This document shows, piece by piece, positions 12,186-20,390 of a DNA stretch of 64,000 nt. How positions within the stretch are numbered: position 1 is the first letter of the stretch; the number at the start of each line of letters is the position of its first letter. The DNA is from Curvibacter sp. AEP1-3 (GTDB taxonomy: Bacteria > Pseudomonadota > Gammaproteobacteria > Burkholderiales > Burkholderiaceae_C): the NCBI RefSeq assembly GCF_002163715.1, contig NZ_CP015698.1:2219001-2283000 (forward strand). The letters are read 5' to 3'. The position numbers and the translations under genes are program-made. The notes below the pieces were generated by a model. That model searched no databases, was not told where the DNA came from, and saw nothing but the letters and a program-made list of their open reading frames with translations.

Positions 12186-12779
12186 TTAAGTTTTCTCGAT
12201 CTGAGAGAACTCCAACTCCACGGGAGTCGACCGGCCGAAGATCGTGACGGACACCCGTACTTTGCTCTTCTCGTAATTCACATCTTCCACAGAACCATTG
12301 AAGTCGGTGAAAGGACCTTCCTTCACCCGCACAAACTCTCCAACAACGAACTCGATCTTGTGGCGAGGTTTGTCTGTGCCTTCCTGCATCTGATTGACGA
12401 TCTTCATCACTTCAGCTTCGGAGATCGGGGCCGGGCGATTCTTCGCACCGCCCACAAAACCAGTCACCTTGTTGGTGTGCTTTACCAAGTGCCAAGTGTC
12501 ATCATCCATGACCATCTCGACCAGCACGTAGCCCGGGAAGAACTTGCGCTCAGTGGTTTTCTTTTGGCCGTTTTTGACTTCAACAACCTCTTCCATCGGC
12601 ACGAGAATGCGACCGAATTTGGACTGCATACCAGCACGCTGGATACGCTCCAAGATGTTGCGCTCAACAGCCTTCTCCATGCCGGAGTACGCATGCACTA
12701 CATACCAGCGCAGATCCGGGTTGGCAGGTGCAGCAGACGCAGTAGCTTCCACTGTGGGAACGAGCACATCGTCAGTCAT
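12186..12779 (-). CDS. nusG: Transcription termination/antitermination factor NusG
   Basis: 197 residues from [14 protein letters not shown]. The ATG at 12779 overlaps the secE stop by one base (TAATG), which decides the start against longer readings. The NGN domain has [16 protein letters not shown] and [17 protein letters not shown]. The C-terminal KOW domain has [20 protein letters not shown]. NusG binds RNA polymerase, links it to Rho or to ribosomal S10, and reduces pausing. An Ala/Pro-rich N-terminal extension of about 20 residues precedes the NGN core. Confidence 0.98.
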   Translation of the reverse strand: MTDDVLVPTVEATASAAPANPDLRWYVVHAYSGMEKAVERNILERIQRAGMQSKFGRILVPMEEVVEVKNGQKKTTERKFFPGYVLVEMVMDDDTWHLVKHTNKVTGFVGGAKNRPAPISEAEVMKIVNQMQEGTDKPRHKIEFVVGEFVRVKEGPFTDFNGSVEDVNYEKSKVRVSVTIFGRSTPVELEFSQIEKT

Positions 12780-13162
12780 TATTTCTTCCATCCCAGGATC
12801 AAGTCGTAAAAGAGCCATTCGAGCGTCTTGTCAGTCAACCACAAGAACACCGCCATGATCAGCACAAATCCAAAGACATACGCGGTAATCTGAATCGCCT
12901 CTTTCCGGGCAGGCCAGACTACTTTTTTCACTTCGCGCCATGCGTCGCGACCGAAAGCAATCAGTTGACGACCGGACTCTGAAGAAAAGAATGCACCAGC
13001 CGCCAAGGCAAGACCCACAATCAATGCACCCCATTGCACCACTTGGCCTTGTTTGCCCAGCAGATAGAAGGCCGCCAGCGCCGCCAAAAGCAATGCAACC
13101 GCCGCACCAAGCTTTAACTTGTCTGCGCCGGTGTTGACCGTTTCAATTTGTGTCGAAGCCAT
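12779..13162 (-). CDS. secE: Preprotein translocase subunit SecE
   Basis: 127 residues, the long three-helix form. Two N-terminal membrane helices (about residues 18-36 and 43-60) are followed by the conserved amphipathic [18 protein letters not shown] and a final helix ([14 protein letters not shown]). SecE clamps SecY in the Sec translocon. It sits between tRNA-Trp and nusG as in most proteobacteria. Confidence 0.97.
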   Translation of the reverse strand: MASTQIETVNTGADKLKLGAAVALLLAALAAFYLLGKQGQVVQWGALIVGLALAAGAFFSSESGRQLIAFGRDAWREVKKVVWPARKEAIQITAYVFGFVLIMAVFLWLTDKTLEWLFYDLILGWKK

Positions 13163-13214
13163 GTTTCTTTTTCGCGTTTGCTTGCATTCAGTTTCAGCGA
13201 CCTTAAGACGCTGA

Positions 13215-13244
13215 AGCCCGCTACACCGTAGCGGGCTCTTTTTT
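13215..13244 (+). terminator. Terminator-like hairpin facing against the operon
   Basis: AGCCCGCTAC (13215-13224) pairs perfectly with GTAGCGGGCT (13228-13237) and is followed on the plus strand by C and six T residues. In the coding (minus) direction no T-run follows, so it should not stop secE transcription. It lies between tRNA-Trp and secE and may end antisense transcripts or define the tRNA 3' trailer. Confidence 0.6.
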
Positions 13245-13266
13245 CATCCACCGACCTTACTTCCGG

Positions 13267-13342
13267 TGGCAGGGGCAGTAGGAATCGAACCTACAACCTT
13301 CGGTTTTGGAGACCGACGCTCTGCCAATTGAGCTATACCCCT
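13267..13342 (-). tRNA. trnW: tRNA-Trp (CCA anticodon)
   Basis: A 76-base cloverleaf with encoded CCA end. Acceptor AGGGGUA pairs with UGCCCCU, the anticodon loop reads CUCCAAA, and the T-loop reads GGUUCGAUUCC. It lies between tuf and secE, the usual place in proteobacteria. Confidence 0.97.
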
Positions 13343-13353
13343 ACAGACTTCCT

Positions 13354-14544
13354 TTACGCGATGATTTTGGCAACCACGCCGGCGCCGACGGTACGACCGC
13401 CTTCGCGAATAGCGAAACGCAGGCCTTCTTCCATGGCGATGGGGTTGATCAATTTCACAGTGATGGACACGTTGTCGCCAGGCATCACCATTTCTTTGCC
13501 TTCAGGCAACTCGATCGCACCGGTCACGTCCGTGGTACGGAAGTAGAACTGGGGACGGTAGTTGTTGAAGAAAGGAGTGTGACGGCCGCCTTCGTCCTTG
13601 GACAGAACGTAGATTTCGCCGGTGAAGTGGGTGTGGGGCTTGATGGAGCCGGGCTTGCACAGCACTTGGCCGCGCTCGACGTCTTCACGCTTGGTGCCGC
13701 GCAACAGGATACCGACGTTGTCGCCAGCTTGACCTTGGTCCAACAGCTTGCGGAACATTTCCACGCCTGTGCAGGTGGTCTTCTGGGTGTCTTTGATACC
13801 GACGATTTCGATTTCTTCGCCGACCTTGACGATACCGCGCTCAACGCGACCTGTCACCACGGTACCACGACCGGAGATGGAGAACACGTCTTCCACGGGC
13901 ATCAGGAATGCGCCGTCCACTGCACGCTCAGGGGTGGGGATGTAGGTGTCCAGTGCGTCAGCCAGCTTCATGATGGCTTCTTCGCCCAGGGCGCCCTTGT
14001 CGCCTTCCATGGCCAACTTGGCGGAACCACGCACGATGGGGGTGTCGTCGCCAGGGAATTCGTACTTGGACAGGAGTTCGCGAACTTCCATTTCCACCAG
14101 TTCGAGCAATTCTTCGTCATCAACCATGTCGCACTTGTTCAGGAACACGATGATGTAAGGAACGCCCACCTGGCGAGCCAACAGGATGTGCTCGCGAGTC
14201 TGGGGCATGGGGCCGTCAGCAGCAGAACAAACCAGAATAGCGCCGTCCATTTGGGCAGCACCAGTGATCATGTTCTTCACATAGTCAGCGTGGCCGGGGC
14301 AGTCCACGTGAGCGTAGTGGCGGTTAGCGGTTTCGTATTCGACGTGAGCGGTGTTGATGGTAATACCGCGTGCTTTTTCTTCAGGAGCAGCGTCGATCTG
14401 GTCGTAGGCCTTGGCAGATCCGCCGAACTTTGCAGCCAACACGGTGGTGATAGCAGCTGTCAGGGTTGTCTTGCCGTGGTCCACGTGACCAATCGTGCCC
14501 ACGTTCACGTGGGGCTTGGTACGGGTGAATTTTTCTTTTGCCAT
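13354..14544 (-). CDS. tuf: Elongation factor Tu
   Basis: 396 residues, normal length. GTPase motifs are complete: GHVDHGKTT (P-loop), [15 protein letters not shown] (G3 with switch II) and NKCDMVDD (G4). The ATG at 14544 has GGAG upstream. EF-Tu delivers aminoacyl-tRNA to the ribosome. Its place among the tRNA genes is the tufB type; beta-proteobacteria often have a second tuf near rpsG-fusA, which is outside this window. Confidence 0.99.
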   Translation of the reverse strand: MAKEKFTRTKPHVNVGTIGHVDHGKTTLTAAITTVLAAKFGGSAKAYDQIDAAPEEKARGITINTAHVEYETANRHYAHVDCPGHADYVKNMITGAAQMDGAILVCSAADGPMPQTREHILLARQVGVPYIIVFLNKCDMVDDEELLELVEMEVRELLSKYEFPGDDTPIVRGSAKLAMEGDKGALGEEAIMKLADALDTYIPTPERAVDGAFLMPVEDVFSISGRGTVVTGRVERGIVKVGEEIEIVGIKDTQKTTCTGVEMFRKLLDQGQAGDNVGILLRGTKREDVERGQVLCKPGSIKPHTHFTGEIYVLSKDEGGRHTPFFNNYRPQFYFRTTDVTGAIELPEGKEMVMPGDNVSITVKLINPIAMEEGLRFAIREGGRTVGAGVVAKIIA

Positions 14545-14633
14545 GCTTAGCTCCGAAAAGTAATAGGTTCAAACAAATAACTATCTATCGCCGTACTACC
14601 GCCATCACAAGCATGCCAGCGGCAACGCCAAAT

Positions 14634-14708
<75 letters not shown>

Positions 14709-14766
14709 AAAGGTCTGCTTTCGCAAACCTTAAAAACTTTATCAAATCACAGCGACATCAAGACTA

Positions 14767-14840
14767 TGGAGCGGGGTAGGAGAATCGAACTCCTCGCTTT
14801 AGCTTGGAAGGCTAAGGTATTACCACTATACGAACCCCGC
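14767..14840 (-). tRNA. trnG: tRNA-Gly (TCC anticodon)
   Basis: A 74-base cloverleaf with encoded CCA. Acceptor GCGGGGU pairs with ACCCCGC. The anticodon stem UUAGC/GCUAA holds the loop CUUCCAA, giving UCC, which reads GGA and GGG codons. Confidence 0.97.
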
Positions 14841-14874
14841 GCAGGCCCGCCAATCTAACAGTCTTTTATGTCAC

Positions 14875-14960
14875 TGGTGGAGAGGGCTGGATTCGAACCA
14901 GCGTACTCGTAAGAGGGCAGATTTACAGTCTGCTGCCATTAACCACTCGGCCACCTCTCC
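14875..14960 (-). tRNA. trnY: tRNA-Tyr (GTA anticodon)
   Basis: An 86-base class II tRNA with a long variable arm and encoded CCA. Acceptor GGAGAGG pairs with CCUCUCC, and the anticodon loop reads CUGUAAA. It is the first gene of the cluster. Confidence 0.97.
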
Positions 14961-14974
14961 TAGGTGAGCCTCGG

Positions 14975-15004
14975 ATTATGCCAGCTTTATGGGGCACTTG
15001 TCAC
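14975..15004 (-). promoter_or_regulatory. Sigma-70-type promoter of the tRNA-tuf-rpoBC cluster
   Basis: On the minus strand GTGACA (15004-14999) is followed after 18 bases by CATAAT (14980-14975). Transcription would start near 14968, a few bases before the tRNA-Tyr 5' end. An AT-rich AAAAAACTTT stretch (about 15012-15021) lies upstream of the -35. This is a consensus match only. Confidence 0.6.
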
Positions 15005-15061
15005 CTGCCCCCAAAGTTTTTTGCAATCGCTGGCAATTCAGAAGTGGTTATGCCGTCGACT

Positions 15062-15811
15062 TCAATCCCGAGTCCTATCCTTCAACCAGCGACTTGCCTG
15101 ACTGAAATGACCACACCCGATGAAGGGCACAGGCGGACGGGAAGCGGAAAGCGGGGATGGATGATTCGCACACAAGACCAAGTGTTTTTCAGGGTCTATC
15201 AAGGACTGCTTTGCCTGCGCATGTGCGCCCCACAGCATAAAAACCACATCCGGCGCCCGGTCGGAGACCTCGCGGATGACCATATCGGTAAACACCTCCC
15301 AGCCCCACTTGGAATGACTGGCCGGCTGCGCCTCTTCGACCGTCAAGCAGGTATTCAAAAGCAACACGCCCCGTTGCGCCCAAGACAGCAAACTACCCTC
15401 CGTCACGGGAAACAAAGTGCCGGCTGCATCGCCCTCACGCATCAACTCTTTAAAGATGTTGCGAAGAGAAGGGGGTACTGCAACTCCTCGTGAGACAGAA
15501 AAGGCCAGCCCCTCCGCCTGACCACGAGCGTGGTACGGGTCTTGACCCAAAATCACAACCCTAACGTCCCTCAAAGCCGTGAGCGATAGGGCCCGCAACG
15601 GCTCTGGCGGGAAAATGACCGCGCCCTTATCCAGCCGCAGTTGCAATCGGGCACATAGTTCCTGCCCCTGCGCACTTCCAAAAAAAACCTTCTTGACGCC
15701 CTCCCAACTGGAATCAACCAACCACTGATCTGGGTCAGCGATCCGCAACTGGTCAGCCCGATGTCCGCTATCCGCAGGCTGAGACTCCCCCGTCAGCAAG
15801 GACAGCTGCAT
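15062..15811 (-). CDS. ung: Uracil-DNA glycosylase
   Basis: 249 residues. The catalytic water-activating motif GQDPYH is at residues 89-94 (Asp91) and the HPSPLSA loop places the catalytic His at residue 217. FSV and the downstream PSLRNIFKEL block are also typical of family 1 UDG. The enzyme removes uracil from DNA to start base-excision repair. It begins 3 bases after trpC and is the last gene of the trp run, an order I recall from other Burkholderiales. Confidence 0.96.
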   Translation of the reverse strand: MQLSLLTGESQPADSGHRADQLRIADPDQWLVDSSWEGVKKVFFGSAQGQELCARLQLRLDKGAVIFPPEPLRALSLTALRDVRVVILGQDPYHARGQAEGLAFSVSRGVAVPPSLRNIFKELMREGDAAGTLFPVTEGSLLSWAQRGVLLLNTCLTVEEAQPASHSKWGWEVFTDMVIREVSDRAPDVVFMLWGAHAQAKQSLIDPEKHLVLCANHPSPLSASRPPVPFIGCGHFSQASRWLKDRTRD

Positions 15812-15814
15812 ACC

Positions 15815-16603
15815 TCAGCCGAACAAGGCAGCGAGCGCTTCGCCCGGCTCAGGCGCGCGCATGAAGGCCTCGCCCACCAAGAATGCATTCACTCCTGCCG
15901 CGCCCATACGCAATACGTCTTCGCGGGTGTGAATGCCGCTTTCGGTCACCAGCAGCTTGTCCGCCGGCACCATGGAACGCAATGTCAGCGTAGTGTCCAG
16001 CGTTACATCAAACGTCTTGAGGTTGCGGTTATTGATGCCCAGCAAAGGGGTCTTGAGTTTCAAGGCTCGCTCCAGCTCTGACTGATCGTGCACTTCCACC
16101 AGCACCGCCATGTCCAACCCAAAGGCAATCGCTTCGAGATCTTTCATTTGCGCATCGTCCAGGCACGCTGCAATAAGCAGAATGGCGTCGGCTCCCATGG
16201 AGCGGGACTCGTAAATCTGATACGGATCCACCATGAAGTCCTTGCGCAGCACCGGCAACTGGCAGCTGGCGCGGGCCTGTTTGAGGTAATCCACCTCACC
16301 CTGGAAAAACTGCACATCCGTCAGCACCGAGAGGCAGGCTGCACCATGCTCTGCATAGCTCTGCGCAATGTCTGCAGGGATAAAGTCGGCGCGGATCACG
16401 CCTTTAGACGGGCTGGCCTTCTTGACCTCGGCAATCACAGCCGGCTTGCCGGCGGCGATCTTGGCGCGCAAAGCGCCCACAAAGTCACGCGTCAGCACGC
16501 GGGACTCGGCGTCCGCACGCACGAATTCCAGCGATTTGCGGTTCTTGGCAGCCGCCACTTCCTGGTGCTTGACGGCTACGATTTTGTCGAGAATGTCGCT
16601 CAT
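15815..16603 (-). CDS. trpC: Indole-3-glycerol-phosphate synthase
   Basis: 262 residues, a single TIM-barrel enzyme not fused to TrpF. Key segments include [15 protein letters not shown] (phosphate/catalytic Lys), [15 protein letters not shown] (catalytic Lys) and [12 protein letters not shown]. It closes the pyrrole ring of indole-3-glycerol phosphate in tryptophan synthesis. It starts 15 bases after trpD. Confidence 0.97.
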   Translation of the reverse strand: MSDILDKIVAVKHQEVAAAKNRKSLEFVRADAESRVLTRDFVGALRAKIAAGKPAVIAEVKKASPSKGVIRADFIPADIAQSYAEHGAACLSVLTDVQFFQGEVDYLKQARASCQLPVLRKDFMVDPYQIYESRSMGADAILLIAACLDDAQMKDLEAIAFGLDMAVLVEVHDQSELERALKLKTPLLGINNRNLKTFDVTLDTTLTLRSMVPADKLLVTESGIHTREDVLRMGAAGVNAFLVGEAFMRAPEPGEALAALFG

Positions 16604-16618
16604 GGGGGGTCCTGATAG

Positions 16619-17662
16619 TTAGTTCGCCAAGCGGCTGGAGAGGGCCACCAGTGCGTCGAGCTTGGCCTTGGCCGCTCCTGATTCAATAGCTGCCCGCGCA
16701 AGTGCTATGCCGGCTTCCATGCTTTCCGCCACATTGGCGGCATACAGGGCGACACCGGCATTCAGCGTCACAATGTCTTTGGCGGGGCCGGGCTGATTAT
16801 TGAGCACGCCCATCAACATGGCTTTCGAGTCTTCAGCGGTTTCCACCTTGAGGGCACGGTTGCTGGCCATGACCATGCCGAAGTCCTCGGGGTGGATCTC
16901 GTATTCACGGATTTCGCCGTTCTTGAGCTCGCCAACCAGCGTACCGGCGCCCAGGCTCACTTCGTCCATGCCGTCGCGGCCGTAGACCACGATGGCGTGT
17001 TCTGCGCCCAGACGCTGCAAGGCCCGCACCTGGATACCCACCAAATCAGCGTGGAACACGCCCATCAGGATATTGGGAGCACCGGCCGGGTTGGTCAGCG
17101 GACCCAGGATGTTGAAGATGGTGCGTACGCCCATCTCCTTGCGCACCGGGGCCACGTTTTTCATGGCGGGATGGTGGTTGGGCGCGAACATGAAGCCGAT
17201 GCCCTGCTCGGCAATGCACTGGGCGATCTGGTCGGGTTTCAGGTTGATGTTCAGGCCCAGCGCTTCGAGCACATCGGCACTGCCGCTCTTGCTGCTCACG
17301 CTGCGCCCGCCATGCTTGCTGACCTTGGCACCCGCCGCCGCGGCGACAAACATGCTGCAGGTGGAGATGTTGAAGGTGTGGCTGCCGTCGCCGCCAGTGC
17401 CGACGATGTCTACCAAATTGGTTTTGTCGGCCACCTCCACTTTGGTGGAGAACTCGCGCATCACCTGCGCGGCAGCCGTGATTTCGCCGATAGTTTCCTT
17501 CTTGACCCGCAAGCCGGTGATGAGGGCCGCCATCATGACTGGCGACATCTCGCCGGACATGATCTGGCGCATCAGGTGCAGCATTTCATCGTGAAAGATT
17601 TCACGGTGTTCGATGGTGCGCTGCAGCGCCTCTTGGGGGGTAATTTTGACGGTGTGGGGCAT
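16619..17662 (-). CDS. trpD: Anthranilate phosphoribosyltransferase
   Basis: 347 residues, normal for a monofunctional TrpD. The PRPP-binding signature [15 protein letters not shown] and the anthranilate-site [18 protein letters not shown] are intact, as is [11 protein letters not shown]. It transfers a phosphoribosyl group to anthranilate. A weak copy of the dispersed repeat described below overlaps the codons for the C-terminal ARAAIESGA, a segment that is itself conserved in TrpD. Confidence 0.97.
   Translation of the reverse strand: MPHTVKITPQEALQRTIEHREIFHDEMLHLMRQIMSGEMSPVMMAALITGLRVKKETIGEITAAAQVMREFSTKVEVADKTNLVDIVGTGGDGSHTFNISTCSMFVAAAAGAKVSKHGGRSVSSKSGSADVLEALGLNINLKPDQIAQCIAEQGIGFMFAPNHHPAMKNVAPVRKEMGVRTIFNILGPLTNPAGAPNILMGVFHADLVGIQVRALQRLGAEHAIVVYGRDGMDEVSLGAGTLVGELKNGEIREYEIHPEDFGMVMASNRALKVETAEDSKAMLMGVLNNQPGPAKDIVTLNAGVALYAANVAESMEAGIALARAAIESGAAKAKLDALVALSSRLAN
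16674..16700 (+). repeat. Weak copy of the dispersed repeat, inside trpD
   Basis: GCTCC, eight bases, then TAGCTGCCCGCGCA. The 14-base core is exact, but the distal half of the element is not recognisable. Because the segment codes for a part of TrpD that is conserved in the family, chance or local conversion is possible. Confidence 0.4.
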
Positions 17663-17671
17663 GGCGTCTCC

Positions 17672-18334
17672 TTAAAGCTCAGGCGCAGCAGTGCGCGCCA
17701 GTTTGATTCCGAATCCTACAAACAAGGCGCCGGCCACGCGGTCCAGCCAGTGCATGCCTTGTTGAACCAGCGCAGTGCGCCGCGCCGCCCAACCTGCCAA
17801 CACGGCGTAGCCGGTGTTGATGGGAATGGCGTTGACGTTGAACAGCACACCCAAAACCAGAAAAGCCAAGGTCGGGTGGCTAGCGCCAGGGGCAATGAAC
17901 TGCGGCACAAAGGCCAGGAAAAACAGCGCCACCTTGGGGTTGAGTGCATTGGTCAGGAAGCCGCGGAAAAATATGCTTTTCAGGCCTCCAGCGCTCGTGG
18001 AATCTGCGCGAGCAGCTTCCAAATCGACAGCAGGCTGCGATTTGGACCAGAGCATGCGGATACCCATGAACACCAGATACGCCGCGCCCACCCACTTGAG
18101 CACGGTAAAGGCCATCGCCGACGTGGCCAGCAAGGCACTTACGCCGAGGCCGGCTGCAAAAATATGTACAAAGCAGCCAGCGGTGATGCCGAACGCCGCC
18201 ACGATGCCGGCGCGCACACCGCTGCGCAAGGCATTGCTCACGATGTACAGCACATCCGGCCCGGGCGTGAGGTTGAGCAGCCACCCGGACAGCACAAAGA
18301 GCCCCAGATGTTCAATGCCCAGTTCTGCCCACAT
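17672..18334 (-). CDS. LysE/RhtB-family amino-acid exporter
   Basis: 220 residues from MWAELGIEHLGLF at 18334, chosen because GAGGAGCGG lies upstream and the family normally starts here. About six membrane helices; the family signature NLTPGPDVLYIVSNALRSG is near the N-terminus and GFLTNALNPKVALFFLAFVPQF in the middle. Members export amino acids such as lysine, threonine or homoserine. It starts 13 bases after threonine aldolase and ends 9 bases before trpD, so it lies within the trp transcription unit. Confidence 0.88.
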   Translation of the reverse strand: MWAELGIEHLGLFVLSGWLLNLTPGPDVLYIVSNALRSGVRAGIVAAFGITAGCFVHIFAAGLGVSALLATSAMAFTVLKWVGAAYLVFMGIRMLWSKSQPAVDLEAARADSTSAGGLKSIFFRGFLTNALNPKVALFFLAFVPQFIAPGASHPTLAFLVLGVLFNVNAIPINTGYAVLAGWAARRTALVQQGMHWLDRVAGALFVGFGIKLARTAAPEL

Positions 18335-18347
18335 CACCCGCCGCTCC

Positions 18348-19430
18348 TCAGTACACCGCGGCGCCGCGGCTGACCGCAGCACCCGCCACCGGAGTGGCTT
18401 GGGCAAAAAACTCGCGGATGCCGGCAATCGCACGGTCAATGCCTGCCGCATCCACATCCAAGTGCGTCACAAAGCGCAGGCCGATCAGGCCGGTGGCCAA
18501 CACGCTGCGTGCCTTGAGGAAAGCCAACAGATCCGGGCCACGTCCGTCCGCCACATCCACAAACACGATGTTGGTCTGCGCAGATCGCACTTGCAGCCCG
18601 GCAATACCCTGCAAACCGTTGGCCAGGCGCTGCGCCAGCGCATGGTCGTCGGCCAAGCGGTCCAGGTGATGATCCAGCGCGTAGCTGGCAGCCGCCGCCA
18701 AAAAGCCGGCCTGTCGCATACCGCCCCCGGCCATTTTGCGGATGCGGTGGGCACGGGCGATCAGCTCACGGCTGCCGCACAGGGCAGAGCCGACTGGCGC
18801 GCCCAGCCCTTTGCTGAAGCACACTGACACGCTGTCAAAGTAGCCGGCGATGCGGCGCGCAGAAGCGATGGCAGATTCCCCCGCTTCAGCCCTTGCCACC
18901 GCCGCATTGAACAGCCGCGCGCCGTCCAGGTGCACCGCCAGCCCGCGTTCCCGCGCCAAACCGGTAGCCTGTTCCAGATAGCTGGCGGGCATGGGATTGC
19001 CATTCCAGGTGTTTTCCAGGCACAGCAGGCGGGTGCGGGCAAAGTGGCAGTCGTCGGGCTTGATGGCGGCCGCCATGTCGGCCAACGCCATCTGGCCACC
19101 GGCGTCCTGCGCGAGCGGCTGCGGCTGGATGCTGCCGAGCACCGCGGCACCGCCACCTTCATAGCGGTAGGTGTGCGCCAGCTGGCCCACGATGTATTCG
19201 TCCCCCCGGCCACAATGCGCCATCAGCGCGCACAAATTGCTTTGGGTGCCGGTAGGCATGAACAAGGCCGCTTCGAAACCCAGGAGGGCGGCGACTTTGT
19301 CTTGCAGCGCGTTGACGCTGGGGTCATCCCCGAACACATCGTCGCCCAGCGGAGCCGCAAACATGGCCTCCCGCATGGCAGCCGTAGGGCGGGTGACGGT
19401 GTCACTGCGCAAATCAACAATAGTGGTCAT
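18348..19430 (-). CDS. ltaE: Low-specificity L-threonine aldolase
   Basis: 360 residues, PLP fold-type I. The start DLRSDTVTRPT and FGDDPSVNALQ are family signatures. The Schiff-base lysine lies in SVCFSKGLGAPVGS and HLDGARLFNAA holds the PLP-binding Asp. It splits L-threonine or allo-threonine to glycine and acetaldehyde. Its position between trpG and trpD, paired with a LysE exporter, is not the usual trp layout. A 67-base gap with a degenerate repeat copy separates it from trpG. Confidence 0.93.
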   Translation of the reverse strand: MTTIVDLRSDTVTRPTAAMREAMFAAPLGDDVFGDDPSVNALQDKVAALLGFEAALFMPTGTQSNLCALMAHCGRGDEYIVGQLAHTYRYEGGGAAVLGSIQPQPLAQDAGGQMALADMAAAIKPDDCHFARTRLLCLENTWNGNPMPASYLEQATGLARERGLAVHLDGARLFNAAVARAEAGESAIASARRIAGYFDSVSVCFSKGLGAPVGSALCGSRELIARAHRIRKMAGGGMRQAGFLAAAASYALDHHLDRLADDHALAQRLANGLQGIAGLQVRSAQTNIVFVDVADGRGPDLLAFLKARSVLATGLIGLRFVTHLDVDAAGIDRAIAGIREFFAQATPVAGAAVSRGAAVY

Positions 19431-19465
19431 TACAGCCTCTGGCGCCCGTTGGATATGCGCAGACA

Positions 19466-19492
19466 GCTATCAAAATAATAGCTACCCGCCTA
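19466..19492 (+). repeat. Weak copy of the dispersed repeat, between trpG and ltaE
   Basis: GCTAT, eight bases, then TAGCTACCCGCCTA. The GCTAT/ATAGC inverted part is perfect, the rest is degenerate and no distal half is seen. It fills the only sizeable gap in the trp run. Confidence 0.5.
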
Positions 19493-19497
19493 CCGGT

Positions 19498-20073
19498 TTA
19501 TTGCAAAAAGTTCTTCAGCATGGCGTGGCCATGCTCCGTGAGGATGCTTTCCGGATGGAACTGCACTCCCTCCATGCGCACCGCGTGCGGCAGATCTTTG
19601 TGACGCACGCCCATGATTTCGCCATCATCCGTCCACGCAGTGACTGCCAGCTCTTGCGGACAAGTGGCCCGCTCAATAGCCAGTGAGTGGTAGCGGTTCA
19701 CGGTGAATTGCTCGGGCAGGCCGGCAAACACCCCCTCTTGAGTGGTGGTGATGACGCTGGTCTTGCCGTGCATCAGCTCCTGCGCACGGATGATCTTGCC
19801 ACCCAAGGCCGCACCAATGCTCTGATGCCCCAGGCAGACGCCCAGAATCGGCAGCTTGCCCATGAAGTGGCGAATGGCGGGCACCGAAATGCCCGCTTCA
19901 TTGGGCGAGCACGGGCCGGGCGAAATGACCAGCCGGTCGGCGCCGCGGGCGGCAATGCCCTCGAGCGTGATCTCGTCGTTGCGGAATACCTCCACCTCTG
20001 CGCCCAACTCGCCGAAGTACTGGACGATATTGAAGGTGAACGAATCGTAGTTGTCGATCATCACGAGCTTCAT
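19498..20073 (-). CDS. trpG: Anthranilate synthase component II (glutamine amidotransferase)
   Basis: 191 residues. The class I amidotransferase triad is complete: Cys80 in GVCLGHQ, with His173 and Glu175 in VQFHPES. The start [15 protein letters not shown] is standard. It supplies ammonia to TrpE. The ATG overlaps the chorismate mutase stop (ATGA), so translation is coupled. It could also serve p-aminobenzoate synthesis, as in other organisms with a single amidotransferase. Confidence 0.97.
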   Translation of the reverse strand: MKLVMIDNYDSFTFNIVQYFGELGAEVEVFRNDEITLEGIAARGADRLVISPGPCSPNEAGISVPAIRHFMGKLPILGVCLGHQSIGAALGGKIIRAQELMHGKTSVITTTQEGVFAGLPEQFTVNRYHSLAIERATCPQELAVTAWTDDGEIMGVRHKDLPHAVRMEGVQFHPESILTEHGHAMLKNFLQ

Positions 20074-20390
20074 ACTGTTTCTCCTTGGCGCAAACGGGCA
20101 AACTCCCGGCGCTCAAATGCAATGGATGCGTCCATCAGGGCGCGATAAGCGGCTTCCAGCACATCGGCCTGGCCGCCCTGCTCTGCCGCCATGCGGCGCA
20201 CGCGGGCGGCGATGAATTCAATGCGTTCCTGGTCGTGAACCTTGCTCGCATCCTGCTTGATGCGGGCAGCTTGGGTCATGTAGCCGGTGCGTTCCACCAG
20301 CAAGGCGGTAATGCGCTCATCCAGCGCGTCGATGTGGCTGCGCACTTCGGCCATGGTCTCGCAATGTTGTGCTTTGTTGGCGGTGATCAT
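20070..20390 (-). CDS. AroQ-type chorismate mutase
   Basis: 106 residues, all helical, with the family pattern [30 protein letters not shown], shown here as the R-x-x-I-D-x-L-D-x-x-I and L-x-x-R pattern around residues 17-33. It would convert chorismate to prephenate, towards Phe and Tyr. It overlaps both trpE (ATGA, 20387-20390) and trpG, so a branch-point competitor of TrpE is made from the same mRNA. A salicylate-forming pyruvate lyase of the same fold is a less likely alternative. Confidence 0.85.
   Translation of the reverse strand: MITANKAQHCETMAEVRSHIDALDERITALLVERTGYMTQAARIKQDASKVHDQERIEFIAARVRRMAAEQGGQADVLEAAYRALMDASIAFERREFARLRQGETV

Noticed and set aside
16674..16700. trpD match as a certain copy of the dispersed repeat
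   Set aside because: The core matches, but the DNA codes for a conserved TrpD segment and the distal half is missing, so I list it only as a weak copy.
17660..17720. GCGCGCCAGTTTGATT near the end of the LysE-type gene as another repeat copy
   Set aside because: It resembles the distal half only; the GCTAT and TAGCTGC parts are absent.
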